Source of the DNA: RGIG9060 sp036307825
GTDB taxonomy: Bacteria; Spirochaetota; Spirochaetia; Treponematales; Treponemataceae
Assembly: GCA_036307825.1 (NCBI GenBank)
Contig: JAXJWW010000003.1
Coordinates: forward strand, 7,748-71,747
Length of the DNA stretch: 64,000 nucleotides
Direction of reading: 5' to 3'
In this document: one piece after another, positions 9,195-17,829 of the stretch
Layout: every line of letters starts with the position of its first letter
How positions within the stretch are numbered: the stretch's first letter is position 1
Translations under genes and position numbers: made by a program
The notes under the pieces: model-generated
Told to the model about the DNA's origin: nothing
The model's database searches: none
Seen by the model: the letters and a program-made list of their open reading frames with translations, nothing else

Positions 9195-9934
9195 ATATCC
9201 TGTTCACCAGTATCTTTTTCTTTGTGAAAAATATTATAGCATACTTTCCAGAATGTAAAAGATTTTTCTTCTGGTAAAGTAACTTTTTTTATACATTTTG
9301 TAGGACATCTTGAAGCAGCTAATGCTCTATCATGATTTATTGAATAATCGGTTACAGCCAAATTATTTTTAACACTAAATCCCGTTGGCGCATAAGGTGA
9401 AGTACATTTTGCACAAGCCGTACATGCTCTAGAACAAGTTGTATCTGTTTTATCATGTGAAGAACATTGAACAACAAAGTCTGTTCTTGTTGGAATCATT
9501 TTGATAATGTTGTTTGGGCAATATGAAATACATTTTCCACATCCGTTACATGCTTCTGTTACAACTGCTGTATTATTTTTTATAATAATTGCATCTTGCG
9601 GACAATGTGAAACACAAGTTCCAAAACCTATACATCCCCAAGTACATCCATTTTCTGTTTCGTAAAGCATCTTAAAAAGATTACAATCTTTTTGTCCTTG
9701 GTAATTGAATCTTTTAGCAGAAAAAGTTTTATCTGGAGCACAGAAAACAACTGCTCTTTCTTTTGCGTGAACATTATTTTCTTGGGATTTTTCAATTACG
9801 TCTAAATCATCATCATAAACTAAGTCTGTATCTGAAATACTTTGTTTTTTTATTCTAAATCCATAATGTAAAAAAACTAAAATTACTGTGCTAAGGATAA
9901 AAAATAAGCAAGCAAATAAAATCGGTAAAATCAT
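9185..9934 (-). CDS. rnfB: RnfB-like ferredoxin subunit, shortened
   Basis: A 249-residue Rnf subunit expected on the cytoplasmic face, with one N-terminal membrane helix (residues 3-25). The motifs CTWGCIGFGTCVSHCP and CNGCGKCISYCP provide eight Cys. The usual N-terminal [4Fe-4S] domain of RnfB (NCGACGYPGC type) is absent; a short acidic linker replaces it. The last ferredoxin repeat is eroded: CxxCxxC runs into TSPYAP without the final Cys, and its partner reads SINHDRALAASRC where several Cys are expected. It starts 3 bases after rnfA, so no coding sequence is hidden upstream. Confidence 0.75.
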   Translation of the reverse strand: MILPILFACLFFILSTVILVFLHYGFRIKKQSISDTDLVYDDDLDVIEKSQENNVHAKERAVVFCAPDKTFSAKRFNYQGQKDCNLFKMLYETENGCTWGCIGFGTCVSHCPQDAIIIKNNTAVVTEACNGCGKCISYCPNNIIKMIPTRTDFVVQCSSHDKTDTTCSRACTACAKCTSPYAPTGFSVKNNLAVTDYSINHDRALAASRCPTKCIKKVTLPEEKSFTFWKVCYNIFHKEKDTGEQDIWE

Positions 9935-9937
9935 AAA

Positions 9938-10495
9938 TTATCTCCAAATGTTAAGCCAAGAAATATTTGTTGCAAAAAAAGCACACATAATAATTGCTAT
10001 ACTGATAAAAATTAAAGCACCAGTTTTAAATTCTTTCAACGGATGAGAAGTTTTTATTCTTTCTCGAATAGCAAAAATAATTGGAATCATTAAATAATAT
10101 GCTGTACAACAAGTTAATACGATAAATATACATTGAAAAACAGTTACACTTTCACTTATGGCTAGTAAAACACATGGAAATGAAATTGAAATTTCTAAAA
10201 GTGATATTTTCTCGCATTTTGAAAACAAAAAGGAAACTACTAATGAAAATAAAAGATGCAAAACTATACAACTCATAGGTGTAAGTTCAATAATATTTAT
10301 AGGAGCAAGGATGTATACCGAAACAAACCAAGATGAAACTGCTGATAAAACAGAAACTATGCTTGATTCTAGGTAGTTCATCCAGTGAATTTTCCAAGTT
10401 TTTGAGTTAATAATTAGTTTTTTTAAGCCAATTCCGTAAATTAAAATTCCAGAACAGCAGAATGCATAATAAAAAATTGAATCAAATAAAAACAT
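9938..10495 (-). CDS. rnfA: RnfA-like membrane subunit lacking the conserved Cys ligands
   Basis: A 185-residue, six-helix protein in the position RnfA holds in rnf operons (between rnfE and rnfB). In RnfA/NqrE the two conserved half-helix motifs (LGICPFLG and TTNCAVLG) supply Cys for a membrane-embedded [2Fe-2S] cluster. The aligned stretches here read SGILIYGIG and LLAISESV, with no Cys at those positions. Other Cys occur but not in the motif. Family assignment rests on gene order, size and hydropathy, with only weak sequence match. Confidence 0.6.
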   Translation of the reverse strand: MFLFDSIFYYAFCCSGILIYGIGLKKLIINSKTWKIHWMNYLESSIVSVLSAVSSWFVSVYILAPINIIELTPMSCIVLHLLFSLVVSFLFSKCEKISLLEISISFPCVLLAISESVTVFQCIFIVLTCCTAYYLMIPIIFAIRERIKTSHPLKEFKTGALIFISIAIIMCAFFATNISWLNIWR

Positions 10496-10497
10496 CT

Positions 10498-11106
10498 TTA
10501 GTATAACTTTCTCCTTACTATATCAAATCGTCGATTTATAAATGTAATAAGTGCTAAACCTAGGGCTAAAAGTACGATTGCACAAGGAATTGAACCCCAG
10601 AAAAATGATTTATAATATTGATGAATTGACGGAATTGTATATTCTATAAATCCAAATTGGCCAGGTAAAGTAAAAGTACTATATCCTATGTAATCTCTTA
10701 TTAAAAAGAAAAATAAAGTTAGTAAGCAAAATTTTAAAGTATTCAACATATTATGTGATAATACGTCTGAGAAATCTTTTTCTTCATCGGAAGCAAAAAA
10801 TCCAATAATCATTGATGAGAATGCAGCCAGATAAATTGTAAAATTCATAAAAATTGAAATTACAGGAGAATATATTGCCAAAAGTTGATTAAAAATTGTA
10901 CACAAAAGAATTGAAATTACAAACTGATAAAAAACTGCTGAATCTTTTGAAACAAGATTTCTGATAATTCTATTAAAAATTGTTCCAAAAAATGTGATAA
11001 AAAGCATTGCAATACAAATTACCATTCCAACAGCAAATCTACCAGTTGCTGGAAGTAAAACTGAAATTGCGGCTGCTATATATACTAAATGTGATTTTTT
11101 TTTCAT
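10498..11106 (-). CDS. rnfE: RnfE-like membrane subunit lacking the conserved Cys ligands
   Basis: A 202-residue six-helix protein of the Rnf/Nqr D/E family. The stretch LPATGRFAVGMVICIAML corresponds to the family's LGLCPLLAVT..ALGMGLA region, but the Cys-Pro is missing. The second motif (NCIILGRAE in the family) reads NFTIYLAAFS. The C-terminal basic tail is typical. It overlaps rnfG by 4 bases (ATGA). Like its neighbour rnfA it seems to keep the fold without the [2Fe-2S] ligands. No leader peptide. Confidence 0.65.
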   Translation of the reverse strand: MKKKSHLVYIAAAISVLLPATGRFAVGMVICIAMLFITFFGTIFNRIIRNLVSKDSAVFYQFVISILLCTIFNQLLAIYSPVISIFMNFTIYLAAFSSMIIGFFASDEEKDFSDVLSHNMLNTLKFCLLTLFFFLIRDYIGYSTFTLPGQFGFIEYTIPSIHQYYKSFFWGSIPCAIVLLALGLALITFINRRFDIVRRKLY

Positions 11107-11570
11107 TCTTCAGTACCTCTTACATAAGCTTCTGTCAAAACTTTTTTCCAATGATGAATCATTGTATCTGTAATTCCATATTCTAGTGGACTAGCTTGTG
11201 TATTCTGAATACCAGCAAGACCTGCTACTTCGAGAGAATTATCATTTCCAATAAAAACTACAGCCATTGGTCCATTCATTCCTGTAATTTTTGTAATAAG
11301 TACAAAGTTTTTTACACTACGATTTTTTAAATCTGTAAGTTCGAAAAAATGTGAATTCAAAGAAATTGGAAGTTGAATATTTATTTTTTCACCAATTTCG
11401 TATCTTCCTACTTCTTTTTGATTTAAAACATATTGAATAGTAGCTGATAATTTTGAATTTTGCATTGGTTTAGTAAAAATTATCAATACTGAGAGTAAAA
11501 TTAAAAATAAAAAAATAACAAACAAAAGAATTGCAGTTCTTTTTGCCTTTGTCTTATTAATTTCAAGCAT
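11103..11570 (-). CDS. rnfG: RnfG-like subunit, short, with degenerate flavinylation motif
   Basis: A 155-residue protein with one N-terminal membrane helix (about residues 13-32) and a periplasmic domain, in the rnfG slot between rnfD and rnfE. Typical RnfG is around 200 residues and carries covalent FMN on the Thr of a Dxx(S/T)GAT motif near the C terminus. The only candidate here is PLEYGIT, which keeps Gly and Thr but lacks the Asp, Ser/Thr and Ala. A flavin-free or non-covalent state is inferred. Overlaps rnfD by 8 bases. Confidence 0.6.
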   Translation of the reverse strand: MLEINKTKAKRTAILLFVIFLFLILLSVLIIFTKPMQNSKLSATIQYVLNQKEVGRYEIGEKINIQLPISLNSHFFELTDLKNRSVKNFVLITKITGMNGPMAVVFIGNDNSLEVAGLAGIQNTQASPLEYGITDTMIHHWKKVLTEAYVRGTEE

Positions 11571-12612
11571 AATGGTTGTTCCTTATAGTTTTATTAACCC
11601 AAACAGAATAAAGTTTATCTTCTAAAAGTTGAATTAAAGGTGAAATTACATTTGCAAACAAAACTGTAAACATTGCACCAATTGGCGAAGTTCCACAACC
11701 TGTAATTAAAAATGCGATTAAACCAACAATTACACCATATAAGAATTTACCAAGATTTGTGATAGGTGTTGTTCCGTAAAAATCAATGATAAAAAATGCA
11801 ACAAACAAAGTTCCACTTGTTAAAAAAGCTAAAAGCAAATCTCCCTGCCCTATAATTCCTGTAAATGGAGCTTGAGAAAATAATCTTACTAAAATACCAT
11901 AAACAAGTAAAAAAGTACTTGGTACAATCCAATTAATAATTCCAAGTGAAATCAAAATCATAGATGAAATCAAAGTTAAAATATTAAATCTAAATGCAGG
12001 AATTAAAGATTGAGTGTCCCAAAACATACTTAAATATCCTGTTGGAATTTCAATTCCAAAACGAGAAAAAAAGTGTGTATTTAACCAAAATGTAAGAGAT
12101 GAATCAAAATTCAAAACAGGGATATCGCCATTTTGTATCAATTGTATTCCGGGATTTCCTGATTCAAGATATTCCTTTGTGATTAAAAATTCAGGAAAAA
12201 AAGAAATTCCTAAAAAATAAATGATAATTACTGTATAAGCGGCTGGATTTATCCAAGATTCTGCATTCCCGCCAAAAACATATTTAACTAATAACAATGA
12301 TAAAAGTACAATAAAGAACACTGGTAAAATCGGATAGTTTTGAGGAATAAACATTCCGATAAAAAGACCTTGTACAATTGCAGTTAAATCAAACAATGTA
12401 TTTATTCTTCTTACCTTGTTACTTATAAATTCAGCGAGAACAGAAGCCAATATGGAAATTGTAATCAAAATTAGTGATGAAAAAGCTTTTGTAACAATCA
12501 ACATAACAATTTGAGGAACTAACAAAACCAAAAATGCTGTTGAAATATTTGTTAATGAGGGTGTTAAATATGAAAAAGGCGCAATTGTTAAATCTCTATA
12601 ATTTTTTTTCAT
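11563..12612 (-). CDS. rnfD: RnfD-like membrane subunit without a canonical FMN-attachment motif
   Basis: A 349-residue polytopic protein of the RnfD/NqrB family. NAESWINPAAYTVI, FFIIDFYGTTPITNLGKFLYG and the C-terminal SPLIQLLED match the family pattern. The loop that carries covalent FMN in RnfD (D..SGATP) aligns with FWDTQSLIPAF, which has no Thr at the acceptor site. The frame stays open 19 codons upstream inside rnfC, but ATG 12612 overlaps the rnfC stop by one base (TAATG), has AAGGA about 10 bases upstream, and fits the family N terminus. Confidence 0.7.
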   Translation of the reverse strand: MKKNYRDLTIAPFSYLTPSLTNISTAFLVLLVPQIVMLIVTKAFSSLILITISILASVLAEFISNKVRRINTLFDLTAIVQGLFIGMFIPQNYPILPVFFIVLLSLLLVKYVFGGNAESWINPAAYTVIIIYFLGISFFPEFLITKEYLESGNPGIQLIQNGDIPVLNFDSSLTFWLNTHFFSRFGIEIPTGYLSMFWDTQSLIPAFRFNILTLISSMILISLGIINWIVPSTFLLVYGILVRLFSQAPFTGIIGQGDLLLAFLTSGTLFVAFFIIDFYGTTPITNLGKFLYGVIVGLIAFLITGCGTSPIGAMFTVLFANVISPLIQLLEDKLYSVWVNKTIRNNHYA

Positions 12613-13949
12613 TACTGAGTATCCTTTATAAGCTGAATTGTTTGGCATAATGGGATTCTTGAAGGACAAATTGTATTACATAATCCACATTCTGTACAAA
12701 GCTTGATTGTATCCAAAATATATTGTTGAACAGGTGTATCAGAATAATAATTTGAATAAAGTTTTTCTGGATGTAAGTTTTCTGGACAAATATTATGGCA
12801 ACGTCCACAACGAATACAAGCAGTTTGTCTTTGATCGGGGAAACTCCTTGAAGAAAGAACAAAAATTGATTTTACATATCGAGTAATTGGTGTATCCAAA
12901 TCCGAAATTGCAATTCCGTTTATCAATCCATTTATGATAATTTTTGCAGGTTCTTTAATAAAACCATTACATTCTTCAAATAGATTTCTAAAAGTAGTTC
13001 CAATTCTGATTTTAAAAATTCCATTCATAGCAATATCATCACCTTCAACTTGGATGAATCTATCAATTGCTGGATATGATTTTGCGATTGCATTGTAAAC
13101 ATCAAGACTTGTTGAACTATCAATAGCAAAACTGTCTTTGTAATTATTAATACCTTTTGATTTTAAGAAACTGATTACTTTTTGATTTATATATTTATAT
13201 TGTCCTCTTGGATAAACATCAATATCAGTTTCTAATGAATGAACTTTGATATTTCCAAAATATTTTTTTATTTCGTTTTCTTCTGGTAAATTCCAAGTGT
13301 TTTTTTCAGAAATAAAAATTACATCTCTCGTATCGATTGTATTTGCTAAAATTGCTGCACCTTCAAAAACTTCTTTTGCAAAATTTTCGGTAATGTATTT
13401 ATCAATTACTGTGTCTGGGTCTGTATCAAAAAGACGAATTACTAAAGGTGGCACTTCAGCAATAGATTTATTTTCTTTATTTTTTACAATTTCGTCTAGT
13501 TGCTGTGCTAAAGAAATCGGTTTTTCAAAAGTATTGATAACTCCCATTTGTGAAAGTGTCTTTATTCGTGTAATACTATTGGAAAATGTCCAATTTATTA
13601 TGTCTCGTTTTTTTCCAGAAAAAGAAAAATTCCCTTCCATCCTAATTAAAACAGCCGGAAGTTTCTTTCCATTGGGATTTATAACATTGTAAATATCTAA
13701 GACCTTTCCTGGAACTGGTGAATGAATATAAGCTGGTAAATTAGTTTTTTCATCTTTGATTTCATTACTTATAGAATTTTTAGCAATAACTTGCCCTTCT
13801 TCAACATAATCACCTTTTTGCACAATAGATTCCATATGAGTTTTAGAATCCTGTGTCAAGGAAACTACTGCCAAAGATGGTAAAAAAGCAATACTATGAG
13901 AATTATATTTTTTATCTTGAAATCTGGAAATTTCTTTTATAGAAACCAT
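12612..13949 (-). CDS. rnfC: RnfC-like iron-sulfur subunit lacking the flavin/NADH-binding signatures
   Basis: A 445-residue RnfC homologue. The N-terminal lipoyl-like domain (IVQKGDYVEEGQVIAK) and two intact [4Fe-4S] motifs (CIRCGRCHNICP and CTECGLCNTICP, eight Cys) are clear. The nucleotide/flavin site is not. The glycine-rich GxGGAGFPT loop is replaced by GVINTFEKP, and the NxAECEPY motif by LFDTDPDTV. Active RnfC oxidises or reduces NAD through FMN, so this copy may not use NADH. First of the six contiguous rnf genes and one base after the preceding membrane-protein gene. Confidence 0.75.
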   Translation of the reverse strand: MVSIKEISRFQDKKYNSHSIAFLPSLAVVSLTQDSKTHMESIVQKGDYVEEGQVIAKNSISNEIKDEKTNLPAYIHSPVPGKVLDIYNVINPNGKKLPAVLIRMEGNFSFSGKKRDIINWTFSNSITRIKTLSQMGVINTFEKPISLAQQLDEIVKNKENKSIAEVPPLVIRLFDTDPDTVIDKYITENFAKEVFEGAAILANTIDTRDVIFISEKNTWNLPEENEIKKYFGNIKVHSLETDIDVYPRGQYKYINQKVISFLKSKGINNYKDSFAIDSSTSLDVYNAIAKSYPAIDRFIQVEGDDIAMNGIFKIRIGTTFRNLFEECNGFIKEPAKIIINGLINGIAISDLDTPITRYVKSIFVLSSRSFPDQRQTACIRCGRCHNICPENLHPEKLYSNYYSDTPVQQYILDTIKLCTECGLCNTICPSRIPLCQTIQLIKDTQ

Positions 13950-13950
13950 T

Positions 13951-15366
13951 TTAACATCCTATTTTATAAAATTTATAAAAAATAAAAATTTCCGCTCCAG
14001 AAAATAACATTGCAATAACAAAAAGAATAAATGTTAATGAAGTTGTTCTTTTTACATTGCCAAAATCAGAAGCACAAAAACTTTCTTGATCCAAAAGTAC
14101 ATTTTCAATTACTGGATTATCAGAAGATTTTATATTATCTAATGCGGTATTTATAAAATCTTTAGAAAACACAGCTATTTTAACTGATTTTGTTTTTATA
14201 ATACCATTTTCTTCAAAATATTCTACAGTATTTACAGATGTTTCTGGAATCACATTTGAAACATATCCTCTATTCTCTGAAAAAGAAATAAAAGGAAAAA
14301 CTTTTGCATTCCAAATTTGAGAAACATAATCACCTAAATCAGGTAACTCTGTTGGAGATTTTTTTGATTGTAAGCTTGTATAACTTCCTATAGAAAAACC
14401 CCGGGTACTAGTATACTCCAATGGTGTAGGAATTAACAAGGGGGTATCTTTACTTGTTTTATCAGAAATAGAAGGTATCAAAATATATGATAAAGCTCCG
14501 ATTAAAATAAAAACTGAAAGTCCATAAAAAAGATATATCATTTTGGGATTACAAAAGTTATGTCCACTTGCACTTACAATTTTTGCAAATTTCAGTCTAT
14601 TTCTTTTTTCATCATAGTATGAAATTAACCAAGAAATTATTAAAATTAATCCAATACAAGAAATTATTGTAAGGAAAAACAATAGAATTCCTTTAAATCC
14701 ACCTAAAATACCTGAAATAACACAAACTGAAAAACTTAAAATAACAAAAAGATTATTTACCAAGGCTGATAATATATTTTTTCGATTTATATATTTATCT
14801 ACAAAGTAAATCATTACAAAAGTGAATAAACTAATTACTAAAGAATTAAAATCAGGAAAAACTACTGTGAATAACAACATTGGCAATAATGAAATTGAAA
14901 ACAGTAATTTATTTTTTATAAATAAAATCAAAACGATAAAAGATATTACTGCCAAAATGAAACTAAAATAAGGAAAAGATGCTTGTAAATCAATGTTGTA
15001 ATCAAAGGGTAATGCCTTTAGAATTCTGTTTTTTACAGTTTTAGGAAGATAATACAATCGATAGTTATTGTATTTGTCATAAAAATATCGATAAATGTTA
15101 TCTTGATAAAAGTTAAATTCTGAAGGTAAAATTGGAGAAAATTCTGAATTTACATTTAATCTTTGAGAACTTTCAGAAACAACTGTATCAATAGAAATTT
15201 TAGATAACTCATTAAGAACTGTTTTTTCAGGGATTTTACTATCTACAGAAAGAACCTTCCAATTTTTCCATGGGGATAATATGGGCGTTTCTCGTAACAA
15301 AATCATTGAGAATACACAGAGAATAACAATAATTAGCGAAATAATAACTGTACTTTTTGTTTTCAT
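13951..15366 (-). CDS. Polytopic membrane protein of unknown function heading the Rnf-like genes
   Basis: A 471-residue protein I do not recognise. It has one N-terminal membrane helix, an extracytoplasmic segment (about 30-120, with SPWKNWKVLSVDSKIPEKT), six to seven helices (about 125-300), and a second extracytoplasmic segment (about 315-440) before a final helix. The layout suggests a membrane scaffold or sensor with two periplasmic domains. It ends one base before rnfC, so it is almost certainly co-translated with the complex. ATG 15366 follows an in-frame GTG at 15369. Confidence 0.6.
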   Translation of the reverse strand: MKTKSTVIISLIIVILCVFSMILLRETPILSPWKNWKVLSVDSKIPEKTVLNELSKISIDTVVSESSQRLNVNSEFSPILPSEFNFYQDNIYRYFYDKYNNYRLYYLPKTVKNRILKALPFDYNIDLQASFPYFSFILAVISFIVLILFIKNKLLFSISLLPMLLFTVVFPDFNSLVISLFTFVMIYFVDKYINRKNILSALVNNLFVILSFSVCVISGILGGFKGILLFFLTIISCIGLILIISWLISYYDEKRNRLKFAKIVSASGHNFCNPKMIYLFYGLSVFILIGALSYILIPSISDKTSKDTPLLIPTPLEYTSTRGFSIGSYTSLQSKKSPTELPDLGDYVSQIWNAKVFPFISFSENRGYVSNVIPETSVNTVEYFEENGIIKTKSVKIAVFSKDFINTALDNIKSSDNPVIENVLLDQESFCASDFGNVKRTTSLTFILFVIAMLFSGAEIFIFYKFYKIGC

Positions 15367-15372
15367 CACTTA

Positions 15373-15852
15373 TTAACAAATTGAAAAAGCTACACCAATA
15401 GAAATACCTAAAACTGCACCGATTACAACTTCAATTGGCTTGTGCCCTTGAACTTCTTTTACAGGTACAAATTTAATACCTGTTTGTTCCTCAAAATTTC
15501 TTCCAAGTTCGTTAAGTCTTTTTGCTTGAATACCACTTGAACGCCTAACACCTAATGCATCACGAATAACAACCATCATAAAACAAAAAGCCAAAATAAA
15601 AATATCAGAATTTATTCCAGCTCTAAATCCAATAGTTGTACACAAAGAAGAAACTAAAGCTGTATGACTAGATGGCATTCCACCTGTACGCCAAAGTAAA
15701 AGCTCAAACAAATGCTTTATTGAATGGATTTTTCCTAAAAAGAGACTGATAATTGTTTTTATAAATTGGGCTGAAAACCAACTAAATATACAAGATAAAA
15801 ATACTGGGTTAGTAAACAGCAAATGTAAGTGAATTCTTGCATTAGATAACAT
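15373..15852 (-). CDS. Divergent PAP2-family (DUF212/YuiD-like) membrane protein
   Basis: A 159-residue protein with the signature blocks of the divergent PAP2 family: GGMPSSHTALVSSL near residue 57, RDALGVRRSSGIQA near 95, and GHKPIEVVIGAVLG near 135, with about four membrane helices. Related PAP2 enzymes remove phosphate from lipid or sugar phosphates, but activity in the divergent family is uncertain. It lies 3 bases before the unknown membrane-protein gene and may be first in the Rnf-like transcription unit. Confidence 0.85.
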   Translation of the reverse strand: MLSNARIHLHLLFTNPVFLSCIFSWFSAQFIKTIISLFLGKIHSIKHLFELLLWRTGGMPSSHTALVSSLCTTIGFRAGINSDIFILAFCFMMVVIRDALGVRRSSGIQAKRLNELGRNFEEQTGIKFVPVKEVQGHKPIEVVIGAVLGISIGVAFSIC

Positions 15853-15861
15853 ACTTCCTAT

Positions 15862-15902
15862 TTTTTATGACCATAGAAAATTTGTCAAGGGGTTTGTATA
15901 AT
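15862..15902. promoter_or_regulatory. Divergent promoter region (PAP2/Rnf operon and pseudouridine synthase)
   Basis: On the minus strand a perfect TTGACA occupies 15883-15888 with a TAAAAA box 15 bases downstream (15862-15867), about 10 bases before the PAP2-family start. On the plus strand TATAAT lies at 15897-15902, 27 bases before the pseudouridine synthase start. The minus spacing is short and no good plus -35 is visible, so this is tentative. Confidence 0.3.
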
Positions 15903-15928
15903 TTATTAAAAAATATTATTCTATATCC

Positions 15929-16954
15929 ATGGATTTTATTGATTTTAAGACATCTTCCAATGATAAAGACAGAAGATTTGATACCCTTTTACGAAAATTT
16001 TTACCACAAATGCCTCTTTCTTTAATTTTCAAAAATATTCGTACTGGATTTATCAGATTAAATAATAAAAAAGCAAAACAAGAAACTAAAATTCAGTTAG
16101 GTGATATTATTAACATTGAAAAACGCCTTTTTGAAAAATTTTCAGCAAGTTCAGATTCTTCTAGTAATTCAGAAAAAAATTTACAAAATGATAAAAATAT
16201 CAAAAAAAATACAGATTTTATCAATGAAATTACACTATTTAAAAATCAAAATATTTTGATTTTAGATAAACCTTATAATATGAATGTTCAGGATTCTAAA
16301 AATGATAAAAATTCTTTGGATAAAATCGTAAAATCAATTTATATAAAGGATTCTCTTACTTTTGTACCAGGACCAATGCATCGTCTAGATAAATTAACAA
16401 CTGGGATTATTTGTTTTTCTCAAAATTTACAATGTGCAAGATGGTTTTCTGAACAAATATCAAATCATTATATACAAAAATATTATCTTGCAATTTTAGA
16501 AGGAAAACTTTTAGAAAAACAAGAATGGATAGATTATCTAGAAAAAGAAAATGAATCTTCAAAAAATGGAATGCATAAAAGTAAACTTTCTTCAGCTTTA
16601 GATGGTGATACTGAAGGAAAAAAAGCTATTACTATAATTGAACCAATTTCATACGGAAAATACAAAAATATGGATATGACTTTTGCTAAAATTTTTATCC
16701 CCACAGGTAGAAATCATCAAATTAGATTGCAATGTTCTAGTAGAGGTTATCCAATTTTACAAGACAGTTTGTACAATAGCAGAATATCAAAAGAAAAAAA
16801 TGTTTTTGAACAAAATCTTTATCTACATTGTTATAAATTAATTTTTCCATCAAATAACTTTGATATACCATCAGAAGTAAATTCACCTATTCCAAAGACT
16901 TTTGAGAATGCTCTAAAAAAAATACTTGCTAGAAACTATATTTCAAGTTTATAA
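15929..16954 (+). CDS. RluA-family pseudouridine synthase
   Basis: A 341-residue enzyme that isomerises uridine to pseudouridine in rRNA or tRNA. An S4 RNA-binding domain occupies about residues 15-75 (RRFDTLLRKFLPQMP, FIRLNNKKAKQETK). The catalytic motif HRLDKLTTG, with the essential Asp, is near residue 155. IPTGRNHQIRLQCSSRGYPI is the usual C-terminal block. A Ser/Asn-rich linker lies between the domains. Which uridine is modified cannot be told; RluC is the closest guess. It is followed 12 bases later by the P-loop/Asp23 gene. Confidence 0.88.
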   Translation: MDFIDFKTSSNDKDRRFDTLLRKFLPQMPLSLIFKNIRTGFIRLNNKKAKQETKIQLGDIINIEKRLFEKFSASSDSSSNSEKNLQNDKNIKKNTDFINEITLFKNQNILILDKPYNMNVQDSKNDKNSLDKIVKSIYIKDSLTFVPGPMHRLDKLTTGIICFSQNLQCARWFSEQISNHYIQKYYLAILEGKLLEKQEWIDYLEKENESSKNGMHKSKLSSALDGDTEGKKAITIIEPISYGKYKNMDMTFAKIFIPTGRNHQIRLQCSSRGYPILQDSLYNSRISKEKNVFEQNLYLHCYKLIFPSNNFDIPSEVNSPIPKTFENALKKILARNYISSL

Positions 16955-16966
16955 TTATTAGGTTAT

Positions 16967-17824
16967 ATGAAGATTTTATCAAATTTTTTAGGCTTATTTA
17001 AAGGTATTACAACTTACGCTTTGGTTGGTCCTAGTGGAACTGGAAAAAGTTTTAGAGCTAGGCTTGTTGCAGATAAATATAAAATCGAAGCAATTATTGA
17101 TGATGGTTTACTAATTAAAGATGAAAGAATTCTAGCAGGTCGTACAGCAAAGCGTGAAAAAAATTATATGGGAGCCGTAAGGGTTGCCCTTTTTGATGAT
17201 AAATCTCATAGGGACGAAGTTCATAAAGCGTTCAAGGAAGCTAATATTAAAAGTGTTCTAATTATTGGTACTTCAGATAAAATGATTCGGATGATTGCTG
17301 AGCGTGTTCAACTTCCAATTCCTAATGAATCAAAAATGTTTAGGATAGAAGATTTTCAAACAGAAGAAGAAATAGAAGATGCTCGCAGTTCTAGAAAAGT
17401 TGGAAAGCATGTAATTCCAGTACCTGCAATTGAAATTAAGCGAAAATATCCAAATATATTTTACAAACCATTTTTAACAAAGAATTCTAGCAATGACTCA
17501 GTTGAAAAATCCTTGGTAAGACCAGAATTTTCTAAGGCTGGTAAAGTAACTATGTCTGAAGCTGCTCTTTGTCAGATGGTAATGCACTGTGTTTTAGAGT
17601 TTGATAATAATATCAGGGTAAAAAAGATAACTATAAAATCGAATAAAAATGGATTTGTTTTAAGAATTCTAATTGATGTACCTTTTGGAACACAATTATC
17701 TGGACAAATTCACAAATTACAAGAATACATCACAGATAAAACTGAAAAATTTACAGGAAATCTAATTGATGTAAACATTGTAATTGATAAAATCATAAAA
17801 ACAGAAGAACCAAAAACTGAATAG
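16967..17824 (+). CDS. P-loop ATPase fused to an Asp23/Gls24-like domain
   Basis: A 285-residue two-domain protein. Residues 1-190 form a P-loop NTPase with Walker A GPSGTGKS near residue 22, acidic LLIKDE, and YMGAVRVALFDD. Residues 200-283 match the Asp23/YloU pattern: KVTMSEAALCQMVMHCVLE, FVLRILIDVPFGTQL, FTGNLIDVNIVID. Asp23-family proteins are linked to envelope stress and fatty-acid kinase systems in Firmicutes. No signal peptide, so cytosolic. It is probably co-transcribed with the pseudouridine synthase. The combination is unusual and its function is unknown. Confidence 0.65.
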   Translation: MKILSNFLGLFKGITTYALVGPSGTGKSFRARLVADKYKIEAIIDDGLLIKDERILAGRTAKREKNYMGAVRVALFDDKSHRDEVHKAFKEANIKSVLIIGTSDKMIRMIAERVQLPIPNESKMFRIEDFQTEEEIEDARSSRKVGKHVIPVPAIEIKRKYPNIFYKPFLTKNSSNDSVEKSLVRPEFSKAGKVTMSEAALCQMVMHCVLEFDNNIRVKKITIKSNKNGFVLRILIDVPFGTQLSGQIHKLQEYITDKTEKFTGNLIDVNIVIDKIIKTEEPKTE

Positions 17825-17829
17825 AATTT

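Noticed and set aside
9935..9937. Idea that RnfB is short because of a frameshift hiding its N-terminal iron-sulfur domain
   Set aside because: Only 3 bases separate rnfA and rnfB, and no other frame there encodes the CGACG-type motif, so the domain is truly absent.
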